DNA of 64,000 nucleotides from the NCBI RefSeq assembly GCF_021532375.1, contig NZ_JAKGAP010000018.1, positions 1 to 64,000 of the forward strand, given 5' to 3'. The notes below the pieces were generated by a model. It did no database searches and was not told where the DNA came from. It saw only the letters and a list, made by a program, of their open reading frames with translations. Each line of letters begins with the position of its first letter. Position 1 is the stretch's first letter. This document shows, in pieces, positions 60,026 through 64,000 of this stretch. This DNA is from Paenibacillus alkaliterrae (GTDB taxonomy: Bacteria > Bacillota > Bacilli > Paenibacillales > Paenibacillaceae). The position numbers were made by a program, and so were the translations under genes.

Positions 60026-60580
60026 ATGAAAAATTTACTCGTTACCGGCTATCGCGCGCATGAGCTTAATATTTTCAGCCAAAAGCACGAGGGAATCGTA
60101 TATATCAAAAAGGCTTTGGCGGGAAAGCTGGTTCCCCTTATTGAGGACGGACTCGAGTGGGTCATTACGCCCGGCCAATACGGCGTCGATCTATGGGCGT
60201 GCGAGGTCGTCATTTCGCTTAAGGAAGCGTATCCCCATTTGCGGCTGTCGATTCTGTCGGCTTACAGCAACCCGGAGGAGAAATGGAAGGACGACAAGAA
60301 GGAGTATTACGAGCAGGTGCTAAAAGGAGTTGACTACTATGCAGCGGTCAGCAAGCAGCCGTACAGCGGCATTTGGCAATTCACGGCGCGGGACGAACTG
60401 CTGTTCCGAAAGACGGACGGCATCTTGCTCGTCTATGACGAGGACGCCGGTGAGGGCAGCCCGAAGTACTTTAAAGAGAAAGCGCTGAAGAAGCAGCAGG
60501 CCGAGGGCTACGGATTCATAAGCATCAGCTCGGAGGATATTCAAAGCATTGCGGATGAGGCGAATATGTATACGGAGTGA
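60026..60580 (+). CDS. ypsA: YpsA-like SLOG-fold protein (DUF1273)
   Basis: A 184-residue protein of the YpsA family: LLVTGYRAHELNIF at the start, VITPGQYGVDLWACEVV and KTDGILLVYDEDAGEGSPKYFKEKA. The fold belongs to the SLOG group of nucleotide- or ligand-binding proteins. In B. subtilis YpsA affects cell division and stress, but its ligand is not known. ATG 60026 follows AAAAGGG; ATG 60002 has no site. It is a single gene with its own terminator. Confidence 0.88.
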   Translation: MKNLLVTGYRAHELNIFSQKHEGIVYIKKALAGKLVPLIEDGLEWVITPGQYGVDLWACEVVISLKEAYPHLRLSILSAYSNPEEKWKDDKKEYYEQVLKGVDYYAAVSKQPYSGIWQFTARDELLFRKTDGILLVYDEDAGEGSPKYFKEKALKKQQAEGYGFISISSEDIQSIADEANMYTE

Positions 60581-60639
60581 GTAATAAAGTACTCAATACC
60601 GAGCTGTTTTTTGAAAAAATGGACTTTCCCGACAGCCTG

Positions 60640-60670
60640 ACTCAAGCCTGAACACGGCTTGAGTTTTTTG
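60640..60670 (+). terminator. terminator after ypsA
   Basis: ACTCAAGCC (60640-60648) pairs with GGCTTGAGT (60656-60664), followed by TTTTTG. Confidence 0.85.
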
Positions 60671-60678
60671 TTTTATAT

Positions 60679-60736
60679 TTGACAATTTAAACAAATGTTC
60701 TATAATTTAATTTAACAAATATCTAATTAGATATTT
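60679..60736 (+). promoter_or_regulatory. promoter and palindromic operator of the ArsR-family gene
   Basis: TTGACA (60679-60684), 16 bp, TATAAT (60701-60706). Just downstream, 60717-60736 is an exact 20-bp palindrome (AAATATCTAATTAGATATTT). Position over the early transcript fits self-repression by the ArsR protein encoded next. Confidence 0.75.
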
Positions 60737-60766
60737 ATTAAATTAGATTTGGAGGGAGGCCATTTC

Positions 60767-61372
60767 ATGCAGTTGGATAAAGTCGTCGCCTATCATAAGG
60801 CGCTGGCGGACGCTACGAGGATCAAAATGCTTATTATGCTGGCGGAGGGCGAGCTTAACGGCCAGTTGCTTGCCGAGAAGCTGGGCGTTACGCCGGCTAC
60901 AATTACGCATCATGCGACAAAATTACGTGAAGCGAGCTTAATTAACGAGCGAAGGGACAAGAACACGATTTATTTTTCGCTCAATGACTATTTTATTAAA
61001 AGCAACGCGAATGCCGCAGAGCAGCTGATCTACCGGAATGCCGGCAAAGAAAGAGGGATGGACCATATGGAGGAGAGCTATGAGCGTTTAAAGATTGCCG
61101 TCATCAAAAATTTCTTTACGGCGGACGGCAAGCTGAAGCATATGCCGGTGCAGCTAAAGAAAAAACTGATCGTGCTCCAGCATATCGTTTCGCGGTTAAC
61201 GAGAGGACAACGCTACACGGAGAAGGAAATCAATCAGTTCATCAAAGGATTTCATGACGATTTCGCGACGATCCGCCGGGAATTCATTATGCATCAGCTC
61301 ATGTTCAGGGAAAACGGGATTTACGAGCTGAATCCGCCAGAGCTATGGACGAAGTGGGAGACACTCGCCTGA
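60767..61372 (+). CDS. ArsR-family regulator with DUF2087-like C-terminus
   Basis: A 201-residue regulator. Residues 1-85 form the winged helix (YHKALADATRIKMLIMLAEG, LGVTPATITHHATKLREASLI). The C-terminal 100 residues match the DUF2087 type (MPVQLKKKLIVLQHIVSRLTRGQRYTEKEINQFI, then DFATIRREFIMHQLMFRENGIYEL). No metal-binding cysteines. ATG 60767 follows GGAGGGAGG. The operator palindrome upstream suggests autoregulation. The target beyond itself is not evident. Confidence 0.85.
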   Translation: MQLDKVVAYHKALADATRIKMLIMLAEGELNGQLLAEKLGVTPATITHHATKLREASLINERRDKNTIYFSLNDYFIKSNANAAEQLIYRNAGKERGMDHMEESYERLKIAVIKNFFTADGKLKHMPVQLKKKLIVLQHIVSRLTRGQRYTEKEINQFIKGFHDDFATIRREFIMHQLMFRENGIYELNPPELWTKWETLA

Positions 61373-61437
61373 TAGCGATGCGCAAAGCCGCCTGGACAGG
61401 TTAATTGAATGAGCTGGGCGGTCGCTTCATACTTTGA

Positions 61438-61467
61438 TTGACACCTGCAAATTGGGGTTGGTATAAT
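61438..61467 (+). promoter_or_regulatory. consensus promoter with long leader
   Basis: TTGACA (61438-61443), 18 bp, TATAAT (61462-61467). The first gene downstream begins only at 61705. The leader holds CCGATTAAATTTATCGG (61493-61509) and the repeat fragment near 61632. Confidence 0.65.
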
Positions 61468-61631
61468 ATGGTACATTACATATCCCGATTAAATTTATCG
61501 GAATAGCGCAAGGCGTTTAAGGAGTGGGAAGCAGGAGGACGATAGAGATCAATTTTGCCTAAACGTATTGCTCTTCCCGTACCGACTGCATTCCGTATAT
61601 AATATAAACAAACAGGTTTATTTTTTAAAAG

Positions 61632-61645
61632 GATAAATCCAACAT
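61632..61645 (-). repeat. isolated fragment of the 51-bp repeat
   Basis: ATAAATCCAACATAG is the inverted form of CTATGTTGGATTTAT from the tandem array at 58711-58834. It is 2.8 kb away and alone. Confidence 0.5.
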
Positions 61646-61704
61646 AGCGCGCCAGATGGGTCTCGGAAGCGAGAAGTTACTTGATGAATATAGGAGGCAA
61701 TACG

Positions 61705-61926
61705 ATGTCTATTAGCAAAGCGAAGAAAGCAAGGCAGAAGCTGGCCCGTCAAGGTCGAACGACGCCGGATATGTTGCGAGGCAGCTGGCAGGGAGTCGAT
61801 CCAGCCATGAAACGCAGCCCGACAATGCAGGAGAAGCAAGCAAGGCTGAATAAGAAGCACCGAAGGAATCACGCCCATGAGAGCGATGATTCCTTTTCTG
61901 TTTTTAAAGGCTACTATTGCTTATAA
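61705..61926 (+). CDS. small basic conserved protein, function unknown
   Basis: A 73-residue lysine/arginine-rich protein (SISKAKKARQKLARQG, GVDPAMKRSPTMQEKQARL, NKKHRRNHAH). It has no membrane segment or cysteine. ATG 61705 follows GGAGG; ATG 61681 is upstream of that site. The last 17 residues (HESDDSFSVFKGYYCL) look unlike the rest and may be an extension. RNA or DNA binding is suggested only by charge. Expressed from its own promoter region. Confidence 0.6.
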   Translation: MSISKAKKARQKLARQGRTTPDMLRGSWQGVDPAMKRSPTMQEKQARLNKKHRRNHAHESDDSFSVFKGYYCL

Positions 61927-62050
61927 CTACGGCGGGTATATCGTTAAAAATAGATGGATAATGATCACCCTCACTGGAAATAATGCTTCATGTAACAACA
62001 ACCATTTCAACTATTTCCAATATGAAAAATATAGCGTCCGGGAATTTTAC

Positions 62051-62080
62051 TTGCATGGAATAGCTGCACCTCGTTATAAT
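62051..62080 (+). promoter_or_regulatory. promoter of the 62112 gene
   Basis: TTGCAT (62051-62056), 18 bp, TATAAT (62075-62080). Confidence 0.6.
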
Positions 62081-62111
62081 AAGAACATACGTTCTTTTTG
62101 GAGGGGTGGCA

Positions 62112-62513
62112 ATGACCGCTAAAGAGGAAGAAGCCCGCATTGCGGTGAAGACGGCGCCGCATCCGCCGATACAGACCGAGGATGAGCTCGGGCTGGTGAA
62201 GCGCTATGTGCTGCTCGGTATCGTGATGCGTATACTGGACCATGATATTCGCGTGATTGGCACATCGGCCATTAAGCTGCCGAGGTTCTATGAATCGATG
62301 CTGCGCGGCATGCAGGACCGCGTGCTGCTTGATCTCGCCGCTATTAGAAGGCAGTTTCGCGAGACGGGGATTAAAGTTTATGAAGAGAAACGCGAAGCGG
62401 ATGGATTGCATGCCAAGTACGTGTGCCGCGGCTACCATCATCGTTTTTTTATGCTGTGGGGGTTCGTGAAAGCAGAATCGGAACGGGTATTGAAGCGGTA
62501 TTTGTCCAGCTAA
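62112..62513 (+). CDS. conserved hypothetical protein
   Basis: A 133-residue protein of mixed helix and strand, not recognised. VLLGIVMRILDHDIRVIG is a helix, followed by KYVCRGYHHRFFMLWGFVKAESERVLKRYL. The hydrophobic stretch is too short and too charged for a membrane segment. ATG 62112 is used; GGAGGGG overlaps the alternative GTG at 62106. It resembles the small YhjD-like proteins of Bacillus in size only, so the resemblance is not secure. Confidence 0.6.
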   Translation: MTAKEEEARIAVKTAPHPPIQTEDELGLVKRYVLLGIVMRILDHDIRVIGTSAIKLPRFYESMLRGMQDRVLLDLAAIRRQFRETGIKVYEEKREADGLHAKYVCRGYHHRFFMLWGFVKAESERVLKRYLSS

Positions 62514-62648
62514 AGCTGGAATTGTTCATGGTTTTGTCAAAAAAGAAAAAAAATTTTCCCTCTTTCCGCAGTTTAAGGTTGAGAACTTCGGATGATCTTA
62601 TGTAATATAAGAGGTAGACATTATGATCGCAAAGGGGAGCACGTAGCA

Positions 62649-63038
62649 ATGCACAAGTGGATTATGTTTGGTTTATTTACAGCGGCGTCGTTGCTGGGCT
62701 TATATTTGCTCACATTCGCCCTGCCTGAAAGGCCGGTTGACGAGTCTGCCTCGTTGCCGGAAGGCGTTACACTAATGAAGGTTGTAGCATCGAACGATTT
62801 CGTATTTGACCAAGCGGAATACAAAGCGAAGGTTGGAGACAAGGTTCGATTGAAGCTTTCCAATAAGAGCGGTATTCACGGCATTCATATTGATGAGCTT
62901 CAAGTAGTGCTCGACAATGATCACCCTGAAATGGATTTGGAGTTCACCGAGCCTGGGGAATATGAGATTTATTGTTCCATTCCATGCGGACAAGGACATG
63001 CAACAATGGTGTCTAAGCTGATTGTCGAAGCGGCGTAA
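62649..63038 (+). CDS. membrane-anchored cupredoxin with a CuA-type site
   Basis: A 129-residue protein: one N-terminal membrane helix (about 4-24), a linker, then a cupredoxin fold on the outer face. The metal loop CSIPCGQGHATM gives Cys109, Cys113, His117 and Met120 with the C-x3-C-x3-H-x2-M spacing of the CuA centre of cytochrome oxidase subunit II; the upstream His is in GIHGIHID (His77/His80). No other oxidase genes are near. ATG 62649 is used with GGGGAG. It may be an electron carrier or a copper chaperone for CuA assembly. Confidence 0.8.
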   Translation: MHKWIMFGLFTAASLLGLYLLTFALPERPVDESASLPEGVTLMKVVASNDFVFDQAEYKAKVGDKVRLKLSNKSGIHGIHIDELQVVLDNDHPEMDLEFTEPGEYEIYCSIPCGQGHATMVSKLIVEAA

Positions 63039-63061
63039 GACTTGTTATAGAGTATGGACAT

Positions 63062-63091
63062 GCAAAAAGGAGCCGAAAGGCTCCTTTTTGC
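63062..63091. terminator. bidirectional terminator
   Basis: Perfect 13-bp stem GCAAAAAGGAGCC/GGCTCCTTTTTGC with a GAAA loop between convergent genes. Confidence 0.92.
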
Positions 63092-63107
63092 TGACATAGA
63101 AATGTTC

Positions 63108-63371
63108 TTAGGCAGAACGGCGATTTCGCTCCTGTTCGCGGCCGCGTGCAATAAGCACATCGGCGACATAACCGAGCAATGCCCACGTCAGTATGGTAAG
63201 CACGTACATAAGAAGGACGCTTACCTCATGCACGTCCACGAATAGATCGACAACCCATGCGGGAACGCTCAACATGAAGAAAACAAGATTATGCGGGTCA
63301 TAGCCCGTGTAATTGAACAAACAGATAGCAACACCTATAAGAGTAGCTGCAATGGTCACTGGATAGCGCAT
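63108..63371 (-). CDS. small integral membrane protein
   Basis: An 87-residue hydrophobic protein with about three membrane segments (YPVTIAATLIGVAICLFNY, LVFFMLSVPAWVVDLFV, VLLMYVLTILTWALLGYVA) and a basic C-terminal tail. Not recognised. It lies alone, convergent to the cupredoxin gene. Confidence 0.65.
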   Translation of the reverse strand: MRYPVTIAATLIGVAICLFNYTGYDPHNLVFFMLSVPAWVVDLFVDVHEVSVLLMYVLTILTWALLGYVADVLIARGREQERNRRSA

Positions 63372-63477
63372 AACGTACCGATCTCCTTCATGTTAAAGAT
63401 TGCCGTAATGCGACTGCTTAGGTTATTATGTGACAAAAGGACGAAATTCATGCGAGAAATCAGAGGAGGAACTAACC

Positions 63478-63765
63478 ATGATTACACATATCGTTTGCTT
63501 TAAGTTGAAGGACAACAGCGCGGAGAGCGTTGAGCGCACCGCACAGGTGCTGCGGGACATGGAAGGACAAATCGACGAGCTGATGTCGATTGAGATCGGA
63601 ATTGACGTGCTTCATTCCGAACGTTCTTACGATATTGCGCTTATTACGAAATTCGAATCGATGAAAGCGCTGGAGGCTTATCAGGTGCATCCCGTACATA
63701 AAAAAGTAATCGAGCATATGCTGCAAGTCCGCGAAGCTTCCGTCAGCGTCGATTTTGAGAGCTGA
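63478..63765 (+). CDS. Dabb-domain (stress-responsive A/B barrel) protein
   Basis: A 95-residue dimeric alpha-beta barrel of the Dabb family: MITHIVCFKLKD at the start, IEIGIDVLHSERSYDIALIT and YQVHPVHKKVIEHM near the end, the usual signature. AGAGGAGG precedes ATG 63478; the longer frame from 63430 has no support. Function in bacteria is not established; the family includes stress-responsive and small hydrophobic-ligand proteins. Confidence 0.88.
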   Translation: MITHIVCFKLKDNSAESVERTAQVLRDMEGQIDELMSIEIGIDVLHSERSYDIALITKFESMKALEAYQVHPVHKKVIEHMLQVREASVSVDFES

Positions 63766-63783
63766 GAGGCAGGTTAACGTGAC

Positions 63784-63891
63784 ATGAGGGATGTTTACGA
63801 AATTTTGACTTATTTGCTTGTCATTATCTTTAGCAGCATCATTATGGTAGCGTGGCTGAAACGCAAAGCCAAAAAAAAGAAGCAAGGCTGA
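63784..63891 (+). CDS. 35-residue membrane peptide
   Basis: MRDVYEILTYLLVIIFSSII, then WLKRKAKKKKQG. One hydrophobic helix followed by a strongly basic tail, the usual shape of small bacterial membrane proteins. The ribosome binding site (AGG near 63771) is weak. It lies 18 bases after the Dabb gene. Confidence 0.45.
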   Translation: MRDVYEILTYLLVIIFSSIIMVAWLKRKAKKKKQG

Positions 63892-63908
63892 AAGCGGGCG
63901 ACTAATGG

Positions 63909-64000
63909 ATGTATTATGTGAATCGCGAACAAATTGCAGTAAGGCTGGACACGATACCTGATATCGCAACGACGATGCAATCGCTTGCTGCCAATTGGCA
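63909..64000 (+). CDS. DUF86/HepT-like protein (partial, runs off the window)
   Basis: The frame MYYVNREQIAVRLDTIPDIA is open to the window edge (30 codons). The start of DUF86 (HepT/YutE-like) proteins in Bacillus reads almost the same. The family includes the toxins of HepT-MntA pairs. No upstream antitoxin gene is seen in this window. Too short for a firm call. Confidence 0.5.
   Translation, partial: MYYVNREQIAVRLDTIPDIATTMQSLAANW

Overview
The window looks like a chromosomal segment of a Paenibacillus-type Firmicute. Strong Shine-Dalgarno sequences occur throughout, with occasional GTG and TTG starts. Base composition is roughly even. Regulation relies on YesM/YesN two-component pairs and LacI, DeoR, GntR, ArsR and AraC proteins. 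Lipoprotein-dependent sugar ABC transporters, preQ1-I and TPP riboswitches and an sn-glycerol-1-phosphate dehydrogenase are present. No rRNA, tRNA or CRISPR array was seen. The taxonomic call is an inference from gene content.

Layout. 1-690: end of an unidentified ORF and a protein with a Cys/Lys-rich repeat leader on a C1q/TNF-like domain. 756-6390: LacI regulator divergent from an L-fucose operon (isomerase, aldolase, rhamnulokinase-type kinase, mutarotase) whose promoter carries a probable cre site and operator. 6637-13295: sugar ABC transporter and YesM/YesN-type pair. About 13.40-15.12 kb: an IS110-family element of IS1111 type, inserted between that pair and an LplB/YtcP/LplA-type transporter (15224-18731). 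19051-28617: a sugar-acid catabolic island (two dehydratases, three intact SDRs, RraA-like protein, cupin, MFS transporter, GntR regulator, one deletion-inactivated aldo/keto reductase), with two divergent promoter regions sharing a common sequence module. 28630-41370: two AraC regulators, a GH127-type glycosidase, a TIM-barrel isomerase, a Gfo/Idh/MocA dehydrogenase, a cyclase, egsA with a metallophosphoesterase, an aldo/keto reductase and an iron alcohol dehydrogenase, with gene remnants and dispersed repeats. 41559-52457: an ArsR-like regulator and an L-rhamnose operon followed by lutABC and a LutR-like regulator. 52612-64000: J-like membrane protein, rhamnogalacturonan acetylesterase-type SGNH hydrolase, preQ1-regulated queCDEF, TPP-regulated thiD, and small housekeeping or hypothetical genes.

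How the genes fit together. Two 6-deoxyhexose routes are present. L-Fucose and L-rhamnose would each give DHAP and L-lactaldehyde. The rhamnose aldolase is fused to a lactaldehyde dehydrogenase. LutABC can oxidise the resulting lactate to pyruvate, and the iron alcohol dehydrogenase or aldo/keto reductases could instead reduce lactaldehyde. The GH127-type enzyme and the SGNH esterase lack signal peptides, which suggests that plant cell-wall oligosaccharides are imported by the lipoprotein ABC systems and finished inside the cell. The substrate of the 19-28.6 kb island cannot be read from sequence alone. Assignments come from reading translations and motifs by eye; no database search was run.
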